Assembly: GCF_011326755.1 (NCBI RefSeq)
Contig: NZ_JAAOIE010000003.1
Span: forward strand, 62,001 to 126,000
Direction of reading: 5' to 3'
Length of the DNA: 64,000 nucleotides
From: Cochlodiniinecator piscidefendens
GTDB lineage: Bacteria > Pseudomonadota > Alphaproteobacteria > Rhodobacterales > Rhodobacteraceae
This document shows, one piece after another, positions 36,386-47,100 of the stretch. Numbering within the stretch: position 1 is the stretch's first letter; every line of letters begins with the position of its first letter. The position numbers and the translations under genes were made by a program. The notes beneath the pieces were generated by a model that did no database searches, was not told where the DNA came from, and saw only the letters and a list, made by a program, of their open reading frames with translations.

Positions 36386-37645
36386 ATGCTTCATACACGC
36401 CCCGAATTGATTGCGGCCATTCGCGACCGCTTTGCTCATGTCGATAACTGCCCATTTCAGGGGCCACGCGTATTTTTTGAAAACGCCGGTGGCGCGCTGA
36501 CGCTGAAATCCGTTGTCGAAACGTCAAACAAGTTTGCTGGTATTCCAGATAACCAGGGTCGCGATAACCCTGCGGCACACGCTCTCGTCGCGACAATTAC
36601 CAAAGCAAAAGAGGATATGGCGCTGTTTATGAACGCGTCATCAGGCCAGTTTTTTGCAGGAGAAAGCGGAACTGAACTTTTATTTCGTATGATCCGTACA
36701 GCTTGTGTAAATGCGCCTAAAGGAAGCAAAGTATTAGGGAGCTCACTTGAGCATCCTGCGTCCCGCTCTGCGGCGCGCCGCTGGGCAGAAATAGCGGGTC
36801 TTGAGTATGTGAATGTGCAACACGATGACGAAACAGGCACTGTTACGGCTGAGGACTATGCGCGTTATATAACAGCTGACACAAGCGTCGCTACGATCCT
36901 TCATACCTCTCCGGTGACGGGTATGGGTGTCGATGTAGAAGCTGTGTCTAAGGCTATTCGTGCGGTGGCTCCCAATTGCTACATCATCGTTGATGGTATC
37001 CAGCACGCGGCACACGGCCAACTTGATCTAGATGCATATAATGTCGATGGCTACGCGATTTCACCTTACAAGGTGTTTTCACGTCACGGTTATGGCATTG
37101 GCTGGATTTCTGATCGTTTTAGCGCAATGCCGCACGATATGTTGATCGATGCACCGGCCACTGGGTGGGAATTCGGAACCCGCGATACCGGTGCCTATGC
37201 GACATTGAGTGATGTTGTTGGGTATTTTGATTGGCTCGGTGGCGAAGTATCAGACGAAACTGAACCTCGCGCCCGGATCGAAGCAGCAGGCCGCGCTATT
37301 CATGCTTATGAAAAGCACCTCACAGATGCGATGATCAAAGGGACCGGCAACATAAAAGGTCTGGCCGAGATGGAAAATATCACCATCCTAGGCGGCGAAG
37401 ATAACCCTGCGCGTGAAGGTTTGGTTTCAATTGTTGTGAAGGGCGTTCCATCGCCTGAGGTTGTGACGAAACTGAACGAGCAAGGTATCCGTACACATAC
37501 GCGCAAAGCGGACCACTATTCAGGCAATATCCTGAATCCACTTGGTCTGGATGATTGTATTCGCGTGTCGCTGTGCCACTATAACACTGAACACGAAGTT
37601 GCGCAGTTCTTGACTGTGATCAAGGAAATCAACGACAACGCGTAA
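36386..37645 (+). CDS. Class V aminotransferase, cysteine-desulfurase-like
   Basis: PLP-dependent enzyme of fold type I, 419 residues from ATG 36386 (AGGAAAA just upstream; an ATG at 36359 is earlier but lacks a signal). Features: FFENAGGALTLKSVVE near the N-terminus, SSLEHPASRSAARRWAE, the PLP-Asp in YIIVDGIQHAAHGQ and the Schiff-base Lys in SPYKVFSRHGYGIG. The mobile-loop Cys of SufS/IscS is not evident, and the last part (GIRTHTRKADHYSGNIL) resembles the CsdA-like group of unknown substrate. Isolated gene with its own leader and a strong terminator. Confidence 0.85.
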   Translation: MLHTRPELIAAIRDRFAHVDNCPFQGPRVFFENAGGALTLKSVVETSNKFAGIPDNQGRDNPAAHALVATITKAKEDMALFMNASSGQFFAGESGTELLFRMIRTACVNAPKGSKVLGSSLEHPASRSAARRWAEIAGLEYVNVQHDDETGTVTAEDYARYITADTSVATILHTSPVTGMGVDVEAVSKAIRAVAPNCYIIVDGIQHAAHGQLDLDAYNVDGYAISPYKVFSRHGYGIGWISDRFSAMPHDMLIDAPATGWEFGTRDTGAYATLSDVVGYFDWLGGEVSDETEPRARIEAAGRAIHAYEKHLTDAMIKGTGNIKGLAEMENITILGGEDNPAREGLVSIVVKGVPSPEVVTKLNEQGIRTHTRKADHYSGNILNPLGLDDCIRVSLCHYNTEHEVAQFLTVIKEINDNA

Positions 37646-37652
37646 AGCATAG

Positions 37653-37686
37653 TACCCCGCATTGTTTTGATGCGGGGTATTTTTTA
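37653..37686 (+). terminator. Strong Rho-independent terminator
   Basis: Perfect 10-base stem TACCCCGCAT / ATGCGGGGTA with a 7-base loop, followed by TTTTTT. It ends the aminotransferase gene and abuts the stop of the convergent cytochrome-like gene. Confidence 0.9.
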
Positions 37687-38289
37687 GGATGGGCAGGGTG
37701 TTCCTGCTGCCCCCCATGCCAGCACATCGTTGACATGATCTTGTAAGGAATAGGGCGCACTTTCGCGCCCGACTCCGGGGTTCCATGCCCAGTGTAAAAT
37801 GACATCGTGATCTAAATGTTCGGCAATTTCGAGTACGTTGCGCCCGCCGTTTCGTTCTGGGTCGCGCAATTGTTCGCAGACCTCACGTGATGATTTTCCA
37901 AACCATTCGGCTTCCACCGGCGCTAATCGCCAATCAGCGGTGACACCGGGTGGAGCATGAGGCAGATCAATATTGTTTGGTGAGTGACACGTGCTGCACA
38001 GGATATGCTCTGCGCCAATTCTGCTTTCGCCAGCGTTGATGTTCATGCCGTGCGGCCGCGCAGAGCCGTAACTCGGGCCTGACCACATAGGGCGATTGTC
38101 GGCCCCCACGTGGCAATTGGAGCACCTCGGATGGGAGAAAACTTCGTAAGCGCGCGACCAATGTTCAAGCCCTAGCGCGGTGTCGATGCTTCCGTATTCG
38201 GGGGGATCAATGATGATATTCTCACCTTCTGCATGAAGCGGAAGGTTGAGGCAGGTTAGCATGGCAAGAGATACAAAAAACTGTTTCAT
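37684..38289 (-). CDS. Dihaem-motif protein of the IorAB operon
   Basis: 201-residue exported protein with signal peptide MKQFFVSLAMLTCLNLPLHA and two c-type haem motifs, CSNCH (residues 56-60) and CSTCH (about 98-102). The downstream part (WRLAPVEAEWFGKSSREVCE) has no recognised domain. It lies 7 bases after the iorB-like gene in the same direction. Such proteins accompany isoquinoline-oxidoreductase-type molybdenum hydroxylases lacking a FAD subunit, so it probably carries electrons from the enzyme to the respiratory chain in the periplasm. This role is inferred from context. Confidence 0.8.
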   Translation of the reverse strand: MKQFFVSLAMLTCLNLPLHAEGENIIIDPPEYGSIDTALGLEHWSRAYEVFSHPRCSNCHVGADNRPMWSGPSYGSARPHGMNINAGESRIGAEHILCSTCHSPNNIDLPHAPPGVTADWRLAPVEAEWFGKSSREVCEQLRDPERNGGRNVLEIAEHLDHDVILHWAWNPGVGRESAPYSLQDHVNDVLAWGAAGTPCPS

Positions 38290-38296
38290 AGCGGCC

Positions 38297-40534
38297 TCAA
38301 ACGAAATTGATGTGTTTGTTCAACGGCAATTCGCGAATGCGCTGACCTGTCGCTGAAAAAATCGCATTTGCGAGGGCCGGGGCAGCCGGCGGCACGGGTG
38401 GTTCGCCAATACCGCGCACTTTATCCCCGAGTTCTAGCCCACGCACTTCGATCTTGGGGCATTGATATAGGCGCATCGCTTCAAAGGCGTGAAAATTATC
38501 CTGTTCGGCCATGCCATCTGAATAGGTAAGTTCGCAATTCATCGCGTGGCCTAAGCCGAATATAACCCCGCCTTTCATCAGATTGTCGAAGTTTATGGGG
38601 TCGATGATTTTACCCACGTTTGCGGCGACATAGGCTTTATCGATGCGGATTCCTTGATCTGTGTGCACGACCTCGATCACCTCCGCGACTGGCACACCAA
38701 ATGACAGGCAAAACGCAATACCGCGCCCTTGATCTTGTGCCAAAGGGCTTCCCCAGTTCGACATCTCAGCTGCGGCTTCAATGACCTTGCGTGAGGTTGG
38801 ATCATTGCAAAGTCTTAATCGTTCTTCTACAGGATCGGCACCTGCGGCATGGATTAACTCATCTAAAAAACAATCGTGGAAAAAGCCGTTGCCAGAGGCC
38901 CCGACGGAGCGCCAAGAACTGATCGGGACCATCGCCGGCACCCTGTATCCGGTGACACGGTAATTGGGGATGGCAAAAGGTTGATCCCAAGCGCCTGCAA
39001 CGATGGAGGTGTCTGGACCAGGCAGCCATTGCCCTTGTCGTCCTAATTGATTTTCTATAATTGAGGGTGCTGCAATTCCTAAATCGATCCCTTCGATTTT
39101 GCCGTCATTGATGGACCCGCGCCCGCGCGCCATCATCATTGGGCGCGGGAAATCATGCGTCATGTCCTCTTCGCGACTCCAAGTCATTTTGATTGGGGTA
39201 CCGGGCACTGTCATCGCTAATTCAACAGCCTGTGCAACATAAACATCTTCCAGCCGTCGCCCAAAGCTGCCGCCCATCATCTCGACGTGGATATGAATAT
39301 CGTCATGATCAACCCCAGTTTGCTTCGCAACATTTGCTTGCATGAACCGTGGGATTTGCGTGCCGGTCCAGATGTCTACGCGTGTGGCTGTGACCAAAAC
39401 AATTGCGTTCATCGGTTCGAGCGCGGCATGGGCCAAATGTGGAACGCGGTATTCTGCCTCTATAGTGGTTTCGCCGATGGCAGCATCTACATCGCCATCT
39501 GCACGAAACTGACTATCTTGAAATTCGGGCGAAAATGCTGCTGAAGTTTGTGCCCACATTTCTTCTGTTGTAGCGGGATAGGGGGCGGGGCCCCAATCGA
39601 ACTGGATCGAATTGGCGGCTTGAAACGCTCGCCACGTGTTATCGGCTATGACTCCGACGCCGCCATTGATCGGTACAATCTTTTCGACGCCGCGCATCGT
39701 TTCAGCAATCGAAGCATCATAGCCGATCATGGGGCCGCCTATACGTGGATTGGTGCGAACCGTTGCATGCAGCATCCCGTCAACGGTTTGATCAATGCCG
39801 TATTTCAGGGTGCCGGTCGATTTCGCAACGATGTCTATGCGTTGCATATCTTTGCCCAAGTATCGCCACTCACTTGGCTGCTTAAGCACTACTTCGGCTA
39901 CAGGTTCAATCGAAGCAGCTGTTGTCGCTAGCGCTGTGTAGGTCAGGGAGGTTCCATCCGGTAGATACACTGCGCCATTCTCGGTGCGGAGTTGTCCCGC
40001 TGGTACGCCGGATTCTTGGGATGCCGCCTCCTTAAGTGTTTCGCGGGCGACAGCCCCAGCAACGCGCAGCTTTTCATAGGCGTCGGGAACTGTGGAAGAG
40101 CCGCCCGTAATTTGCATACCAATTAGCTTGGCCAAAACCCCACCAAACCCGCGTGCCTGACGGGCAGCAAAACTTTCGTCGGTTGCCATAAAGGGAAAGC
40201 CTTCGCCAGCGACGGCAGCATTGAAATAGGCAGCACTCGGTACACCTGGCGAAACGGCTACGGTGTTAAGATCTACGTCCAGCTCTTCTGCAATCAATGC
40301 GGCTTGAACAGAGTAGGCCCCTTGGCCCTTATCCGCGCGGGGGGTGATGAGCGTGATGCCATCTGTGGTAATCAAAACATATGGTGTGAGTGCCGCTTCG
40401 CCCTCGGCCAGATTGTTGAGTAAAGGGTTTTCTACCGGTTTTTTGTAGGCGTAATATCCAAAGGCGACGCCACCCGCGATAGCGGCTGAGCTGATCAGAA
40501 ATGCGCGACGCGTATAGGTTTTTAGCTTTCCCAT
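38297..40534 (-). CDS. Molybdopterin-binding subunit, isoquinoline 1-oxidoreductase (IorB) type
   Basis: 745-residue periplasmic subunit of a xanthine-oxidase-family hydroxylase. From ATG 40534 (GGAGCG upstream) the N-terminus KLKTYTRRAFLISSAAIAGG is a Tat signal with the twin arginine. Later motifs: VQAALIAEELDVDL, VEMMGGSFGRRLEDVYVAQA, YRVPAMVPISSWRSVGASGN and the C-terminal KVRGIGEPPVPPAAPALANA with the catalytic Glu. Single long chain as in IorB/aldehyde dehydrogenases of the periplasmic group, with the FeS subunit encoded directly upstream (one base gap). Substrate unknown; the family includes N-heterocycle and aldehyde oxidisers. Confidence 0.9.
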   Translation of the reverse strand: MGKLKTYTRRAFLISSAAIAGGVAFGYYAYKKPVENPLLNNLAEGEAALTPYVLITTDGITLITPRADKGQGAYSVQAALIAEELDVDLNTVAVSPGVPSAAYFNAAVAGEGFPFMATDESFAARQARGFGGVLAKLIGMQITGGSSTVPDAYEKLRVAGAVARETLKEAASQESGVPAGQLRTENGAVYLPDGTSLTYTALATTAASIEPVAEVVLKQPSEWRYLGKDMQRIDIVAKSTGTLKYGIDQTVDGMLHATVRTNPRIGGPMIGYDASIAETMRGVEKIVPINGGVGVIADNTWRAFQAANSIQFDWGPAPYPATTEEMWAQTSAAFSPEFQDSQFRADGDVDAAIGETTIEAEYRVPHLAHAALEPMNAIVLVTATRVDIWTGTQIPRFMQANVAKQTGVDHDDIHIHVEMMGGSFGRRLEDVYVAQAVELAMTVPGTPIKMTWSREEDMTHDFPRPMMMARGRGSINDGKIEGIDLGIAAPSIIENQLGRQGQWLPGPDTSIVAGAWDQPFAIPNYRVTGYRVPAMVPISSWRSVGASGNGFFHDCFLDELIHAAGADPVEERLRLCNDPTSRKVIEAAAEMSNWGSPLAQDQGRGIAFCLSFGVPVAEVIEVVHTDQGIRIDKAYVAANVGKIIDPINFDNLMKGGVIFGLGHAMNCELTYSDGMAEQDNFHAFEAMRLYQCPKIEVRGLELGDKVRGIGEPPVPPAAPALANAIFSATGQRIRELPLNKHINFV

Positions 40535-40535
40535 T

Positions 40536-40994
40536 TTACGCTCCATTCAGTTTCGCAGCGGCGGATTTGACGGCTTCGCGTATACGAGGATACGTGCCGC
40601 AGCGACACAGGTTTGCAGACATCGCGTAGTCGATATCGTCATCCGTCGGATTCGAGTTGAAATCTAAAAACGAAGCGGCGGCCATGATTTGCCCTGATTG
40701 GCAATATCCGCATTGGGCAACCTGATGTTCGATCCACGCGGTTTGTACAGCATGTAGGCTTTCTGGAGTGCCGAGCCCTTCGATGGTTGTGACGTTCCCC
40801 TGAACATCGCTTGCCGCGATAGAGCAAGAGCGTACTGCCAGCCCATCAATGTGCACGGTGCATGCGCCACACTGGGCGATACCACAACCGTACTTCGGCC
40901 CGGTAATACCTAACTCATCGCGTAATACCCAAAGGAGTGGCATGTCTTCTTCGACATCGACTTCATGTGTTAGCCTGTTTATCGATAGCTGCAT
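40536..40994 (-). CDS. (2Fe-2S)-binding subunit, IorA type
   Basis: 152-residue small subunit of the molybdenum hydroxylase. The N-terminal plant-ferredoxin-like cluster site is seen in [17 protein letters not shown] plus a following Cys, and the second cluster in [11 protein letters not shown] and [12 protein letters not shown]. Start ATG 40994 has AAGGAGA at suitable distance; a Met at 41021 is further upstream without one. It has no signal peptide and is presumably exported together with the Tat-tagged large subunit. First gene of the iorA-iorB-cytochrome operon, divergent from an AraC regulator. Confidence 0.93.
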   Translation of the reverse strand: MQLSINRLTHEVDVEEDMPLLWVLRDELGITGPKYGCGIAQCGACTVHIDGLAVRSCSIAASDVQGNVTTIEGLGTPESLHAVQTAWIEHQVAQCGYCQSGQIMAAASFLDFNSNPTDDDIDYAMSANLCRCGTYPRIREAVKSAAAKLNGA

Positions 40995-41158
40995 TGGCTG
41001 TCTCTCCTTAGGTGTGCCCATATAGTATAGTCACGGTGGATTGTTTTTCGAACTTGCTAATTGCGCCAATGAAGTAACATTTCGTGCCAACTGAAGTTCG
41101 CGTCTGGATATTGAGTGTTTCTTTGGGCAATCTTGGAAACAGAAAACTGGAAACATCT

Positions 41159-42157
41159 ATGCAACGCCAAGAACGCTACCCTTACGGAAAATCCCTGCCG
41201 CAAATATGCGCTGTTTTGAATATTGATCAGGATCAGGTGATCCGACGTGCTGGTTTGAACACAGATGTACATTTTCAAGAGGGGAAGGGGGTAACTGGAC
41301 CTCAGTTTTTTGATTTGTGGCGCGCAATTGAAGCCGAGACAAACCGCCCAGATTTTATCCTGTTTCTAGGGCAGGCCTTTGCTCGTGGTCCATTTACGCC
41401 GTCTTTGTTTGCTTTTTCATGTAGCCCTAATGTGGAAATTGGATTGACCCGATTGGCGTTGTTTAAACCGCTGATTTGCCCGATAAAGCTGGAGGTGGAG
41501 CGGCTGGAAGCCGCGATTGAATTTAGCTTGTGCTCATTGCTTCCTAATGATCCGATTCCTGGTTCGATGGCGGCTTTTGAATTGGTGTTCTTTCTTGAAT
41601 GTTGTCGAAGTTTTACTGCGCATCCCATGGTGCCTTTGGCATTAGAAGCCCCTGAAAGTGCGACGCATACGCCTTCTTTGCGACCTTTCTTGGGGGCCGA
41701 TGTGCACGAAGGGCCTGTTCCCAAAATAACATTGTCGCTGGAGGACGCTCAACGGCCTCTCATTTCAGAAAACGCAGAGCTTTGGCGTGGATTTGAATCC
41801 GATCTACACCGCCAATTGCTTGAACGCGAAGCTGGTGTTTCAATTGCAACTAAGGTTCGTGAGGTCTTGCTTGAATTATTGCCAAGCGGGAAGTCTTCGG
41901 TCGATGCGGTTTGTGGGCGGCTTAATGTAAGCCGTCGGAGTTTGCAGCGTCATCTAAAAGCAGAAGGGTTCACTTTCCAACGTATTCTGGATACGACGCG
42001 CTCTGATCTTTCGTTACACTATCTCAAGCATGACGATCTGAGGATCGAGGAAATTTCCTATCTTCTGGCCTTTAGGGATCCAAATTCGTTTTATCGTGCC
42101 TTCCATGGATGGACTGGGATGACGCCTATGCAGGCGCGCGCTCAGGTTTCGGGATGA
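41159..42157 (+). CDS. AraC-family transcriptional regulator
   Basis: 332 residues from ATG 41159 (GGAAAC upstream). The N-terminal part (LPQICAVLNIDQDQVIRRAG, then GPQFFDLWRAIEAETNRPDF) matches the arabinose-binding-like sensor domain of the OruR/ArgR-type regulators. The C-terminal 85 residues are a double helix-turn-helix (VDAVCGRLNVSRRSLQRHLK and EISYLLAFRDPNSFYRAFHG). Divergent from the iorAB-cytochrome operon and so the likely regulator of it. Its 3' end overlaps the convergent IclR gene by 16 bases. Confidence 0.9.
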   Translation: MQRQERYPYGKSLPQICAVLNIDQDQVIRRAGLNTDVHFQEGKGVTGPQFFDLWRAIEAETNRPDFILFLGQAFARGPFTPSLFAFSCSPNVEIGLTRLALFKPLICPIKLEVERLEAAIEFSLCSLLPNDPIPGSMAAFELVFFLECCRSFTAHPMVPLALEAPESATHTPSLRPFLGADVHEGPVPKITLSLEDAQRPLISENAELWRGFESDLHRQLLEREAGVSIATKVREVLLELLPSGKSSVDAVCGRLNVSRRSLQRHLKAEGFTFQRILDTTRSDLSLHYLKHDDLRIEEISYLLAFRDPNSFYRAFHGWTGMTPMQARAQVSG

Positions 42158-42960
42158 GAGCCCAATCTGCGGAAAATTTCAAAAGCTGCGTCGCGAACCT
42201 GCGTACGGATGAGTTTAATCTTTGCGGGTGTCATGCGGCTAGAGGGACCGGACACTGAAATTCCCGCAACGGCTTCGCCAAAGTTATTAACGATTGGGGC
42301 TGCGATGCAGCGCATGCCGTCAGTTTTTTCTTCGTCATCGAAAGAAACACCGTGGGCGCGGATGCGTATTAATTCGGAGCGTAAAACATCGGGGCTTGTG
42401 ATTGTTTTGCGGGTATATTGCGTGAGAGTCGTATCGCGTAAATACCGAGCGAGCTGATCTTCGTTGTAGAGGCTAAGCAGAACCTTCCCAATCCCAGAGG
42501 AATGCATATCTGTACGCGTCCCTGGTGCAAAGAATGCTCGGATTGTTTCTTGGGTTTCGACCTGACCGATGAACATCACCTTTGAATTACGTTCGATGCC
42601 AAGGTTCGCTGTTTCACCCGTCGTTTCCATAAGGGTGCGCATAATAGGACGGCTGCGTTCTAATATGCCGGCGCTGCGTAGGAAAGAGGAGCCAATGCGA
42701 AAGGCGTTAGGCCCGATGTGCCAAGTTTGCTCAGCGGTGTCGAACTCCACGAATTCGCGGGCCTGAAACGTTGATAATACGCGGTACATCGTGGCAGCTG
42801 ATTGATCTAAGCTTTTGGCAATCTCGGTTAAAGTCAGTCCATTGGTCTCAGCGAGAGTTTCGAGCACATCAATCGCGCGATCTAAGGATTGAATCGTGTT
42901 TTGCGATGCGTTCGTCGAAAAGCCTTTTGGCCGGCCACGGTTGCGGTTTGATGTTGACAT
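42142..42960 (-). CDS. IclR-family transcriptional regulator (BhcR-like)
   Basis: 272 residues: a basic N-terminal arm (NRNRGRPKGFSTN), the winged HTH (TIQSLDRAIDVLETLAETNG; LTEIAKSLDQSAATMYRVLS) and the IclR effector domain (ETANLGIERNSKVMFIGQVE, SGIGKVLLS, GMRCIAAPIVNNFGEAVAGI). Divergent from the BhcA-like aminotransferase gene with a clear palindrome between. In Paracoccus denitrificans the IclR-type glyoxylate sensor BhcR is placed the same way before bhcA, so this is a candidate orthologue; that equivalence is inferred from context and sequence memory. Confidence 0.9.
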   Translation of the reverse strand: MSTSNRNRGRPKGFSTNASQNTIQSLDRAIDVLETLAETNGLTLTEIAKSLDQSAATMYRVLSTFQAREFVEFDTAEQTWHIGPNAFRIGSSFLRSAGILERSRPIMRTLMETTGETANLGIERNSKVMFIGQVETQETIRAFFAPGTRTDMHSSGIGKVLLSLYNEDQLARYLRDTTLTQYTRKTITSPDVLRSELIRIRAHGVSFDDEEKTDGMRCIAAPIVNNFGEAVAGISVSGPSSRMTPAKIKLIRTQVRDAAFEIFRRLGSHPET

Positions 42961-42991
42961 CTGATGAGTCGCCTTGAGTTTTTTGCTCGGT

Positions 42992-43022
42992 ATACAATTG
43001 TATGAAAAATGATTTCATACAA
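42992..43022. promoter_or_regulatory. Operator between the IclR regulator and the BhcA-like gene
   Basis: Perfect 10-base inverted repeat TTGTATGAAA / TTTCATACAA with a 5-base centre (42998-43022), overlapping a second palindrome ATACAATTGTAT (42992-43003). It lies 32 bases before the IclR start codon. Two overlapping palindromes suit an IclR dimer-of-dimers. The arms are directly visible; function is inferred. Confidence 0.65.
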
Positions 43023-43153
43023 CAAAAAAATTTAAATGTTTGTAAAATAACAAAAATATATGGAATTTGTAAAAATGAAAAACAGTTTCAAAAAAATTGC
43101 GCAACATGGGGCGCACACATAGGTTTGTTGTAACCCAACGATGGAGAAGACCC

Positions 43154-44344
43154 ATGAGCTTTCAAAACCCTGTATTTATCCCCGGTCCAACCAATATGCC
43201 CGAAGCGCTGCGCAAGGCTGTGGATATGTCTACACTTGATCACCGTTCGAGTTTGTTTGGCGATATCTTGCACCCAGCGTTGGAAGGGGTGAAGCAAGTG
43301 CTTCAGAGCCCGTCCGCAGAGGTGTTTGTTTTTCCGTCAACTGGCACTGGTGGATGGGAAGTTGCGTTGTCTAATACACTGTCACCTGGTGACAAAGTTT
43401 TGGTGGGTCGTAATGGGATGTTTAGCCATCGCTGGATCGACATGTGCAACCGCCATGGACTTGATGTCGAAGTGATCGAAACCGCATGGGGGGATGCTTT
43501 GCCTGTTGATCGATATCGGGCTGCATTAGCAGCAGATACAGGCCATAAGATCAAAGCGGTTCTCGCCACGCATAACGAAACGGCAACGGGCGTCCGTTCA
43601 GATATCGCAGCATTGCGCGGAGCAATGGATGGGGAAAACCACCCGGCATTGTTGCTTGTAGATGGTGTAAGTTCAATCGGCTCTATGGATTTCCGCATGT
43701 CCGATTGGGGTGTGGATATCGCAGTTACGGGTTCACAAAAGGGTTTCATGCTTCCTCTTGGTTTGGCAATTGTTGGATTTAGCCCAAAGGCAATAGCGGT
43801 TGTTGAACAGGCAAAATTGCCTCGGACATTTTTTGATATTCGGGACATGCGTGCCGGATATGCGGCTAACGGATATCCTTATACGCCACCAGTTGGTTTG
43901 TTGAATGGTCTAAAGGCATCCACAGACATGCTGCTTTCTGAGGGGCTTTCGAATGTCTTTGCACGTCACAATCGTATAGCAAGCGGTGTACGCGCTGCTG
44001 TGTCTGCTTGGGGGCTTGATCTGTGTGCGTCCTCACCTGATGCCTACTCGGATACCGTAAGTGCAATTTACGTGCCGGAGGGATTTGACTCTACTGCATT
44101 GGTCACGCACGCTGCGGATAAATATGGCGTTGCCTTTGGTATTGGTATGGGGGATGTCGCCGGAAAAGTATTCCGCATAGGCCATCTGGGCTGTATGACA
44201 GATGTTATGGCCCTTTCAGGTATTGCGACCGCAGAAATGTGCATGGCTGATATGGGGATTAATGTTCCGCTTGGCTCAGGGGTTGCCGCAGCACAAGATT
44301 ATTACCGCAACAGTGTTGGGTCCGAAATTAAGGTCGCCGCATAG
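43154..44344 (+). CDS. Aspartate/serine-glyoxylate aminotransferase, BhcA-like
   Basis: 396-residue class V aminotransferase. From ATG 43154 (GGAGAAG upstream) it reads MSFQNPVFIPGPTNMPEALR, and has LDHRSSLFGDILHPALEGVK, FPSTGTGGWEVALSNTLSPG, the PLP-Asp in LLVDGVSSIGSMDFRM and the Schiff-base Lys in VTGSQKGFMLPLG. These resemble BhcA, the L-aspartate:glyoxylate aminotransferase of the beta-hydroxyaspartate cycle, more than the plant-type serine:glyoxylate enzyme, but the two families are close. bhcB, bhcC and bhcD do not follow: the next gene is a convergent LysR overlapping the 3' end by 17 bases. Confidence 0.88.
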   Translation: MSFQNPVFIPGPTNMPEALRKAVDMSTLDHRSSLFGDILHPALEGVKQVLQSPSAEVFVFPSTGTGGWEVALSNTLSPGDKVLVGRNGMFSHRWIDMCNRHGLDVEVIETAWGDALPVDRYRAALAADTGHKIKAVLATHNETATGVRSDIAALRGAMDGENHPALLLVDGVSSIGSMDFRMSDWGVDIAVTGSQKGFMLPLGLAIVGFSPKAIAVVEQAKLPRTFFDIRDMRAGYAANGYPYTPPVGLLNGLKASTDMLLSEGLSNVFARHNRIASGVRAAVSAWGLDLCASSPDAYSDTVSAIYVPEGFDSTALVTHAADKYGVAFGIGMGDVAGKVFRIGHLGCMTDVMALSGIATAEMCMADMGINVPLGSGVAAAQDYYRNSVGSEIKVAA

Positions 44345-45215
44345 GATCTGCGCTGCAAAGTAAATCAACAAAGGCAGAGTGGTCTTTGGTGTGGCCGTCG
44401 GCAGTGTCCCAAGTCAGCCAATACCCCTCTGTCATTTGCACTTTGGGTTCCTGAAGCGGGACCAAGGTCCCTTTATGCAAATATGGGGAGAGAATTCCAC
44501 GCGAACCCAGTAAGACACCAATGCCTTGCGTCGCTGCACTAAGGGCATGGGTGAAAGAGTCATAACGAAAATTAGGCGGCTGCGGTGGTTGCACCCCTGC
44601 GGCATTAGCCCAATCAAGCCAGCCAAATCTAGGCCCTTTTGTTGCGATAAGCGGTAGCTCTCGCCAGCTTGGCGAAGTTTGCAACAGCTGCGGTGTGGCA
44701 ACGGGCATTAATACTTCTGAAAATAGCTTGCGCGCCTTTCGCCCACTCCATTCTCCATCACCAAACCTAATTTCGAAATCACCCTTTTTGGGTGTAAAAT
44801 CTGCACTAAGCTGCATGGTCGAGAGAATGATTTGCACGTTAGGAAACTCTGCATGCAACAAAGGAAGTCGAGGTGTTAGCCAGAGATCAATGATCGTTGC
44901 CGATGCGGTAATGCGGAGTTTTCGGCGTGTTGCGCCAAACAGATCAGCAGTGCTGCGGCGAAGAGAGGTAAGCGCAGCGGAAACATGTGGTGCGTAAGCC
45001 TCTCCATCTAATGTTAGTTCAACGCCGCGCGCTTGTCTGTGAAATAGGATTACACCAAGCGTTCCTTCTAGATTGCGGATGCGCTGACTTACAGCGGCTT
45101 GGGTCAACGATAACTCATGCGCCGCCGCAGTAAAGTTTCCTAATCGCGCAGCCGCTTCAAACACGCGGAGCCATTCCAATGGCGGAAGTGGTTTTTCATC
45201 GTGCTTAGAAGGCAT
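44328..45215 (-). CDS. LysR-family regulator, probably of tmpAB
   Basis: 295 residues, GcvA-like subgroup: LPPLEWLRVFEAAARLGNFT, then AAAHELSLTQAAVSQRIRNL form the winged HTH, and a periplasmic-binding-protein-like effector domain follows (VQIILSTMQLSADFTPKKGD, EIRFGDGEWSG). Divergent from the oxygenase pair at 45307, with only 91 bases between the start codons, so it most probably regulates that pair. GAGAGG lies 11 bases before ATG 45215. Confidence 0.92.
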   Translation of the reverse strand: MPSKHDEKPLPPLEWLRVFEAAARLGNFTAAAHELSLTQAAVSQRIRNLEGTLGVILFHRQARGVELTLDGEAYAPHVSAALTSLRRSTADLFGATRRKLRITASATIIDLWLTPRLPLLHAEFPNVQIILSTMQLSADFTPKKGDFEIRFGDGEWSGRKARKLFSEVLMPVATPQLLQTSPSWRELPLIATKGPRFGWLDWANAAGVQPPQPPNFRYDSFTHALSAATQGIGVLLGSRGILSPYLHKGTLVPLQEPKVQMTEGYWLTWDTADGHTKDHSAFVDLLCSADPMRRP

Positions 45216-45267
45216 AACAGTTTCGACCTCTCAGGGGGTAAAATGCTTTATTGTACTTATGCCTTAA

Positions 45268-47048
<1,781 letters not shown>

Positions 47049-47062
47049 GCTAACTTGTTTGT

Positions 47063-47100
47063 AAGAAGGGCGCGAATGACTTTCGCGCCCTTCTTATTTT
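47063..47100 (+). terminator. Strong bidirectional terminator after tmpB
   Basis: Perfect 14-base stem AAGAAGGGCGCGAA / TTCGCGCCCTTCTT with a 5-base loop, then ATTTT, between tmpB and the convergent folC stop. Confidence 0.88.

Noticed and set aside
43154-44344. 2-aminoethylphosphonate:pyruvate aminotransferase (PhnW) next to the phosphonate pair
   Set aside because: Although class V and close to tmpAB, the sequence pattern (FIPGPTNMPEALR, GWEVALSNTLSPGD) fits the aspartate/serine-glyoxylate group and it sits with an IclR, not with the LysR unit.
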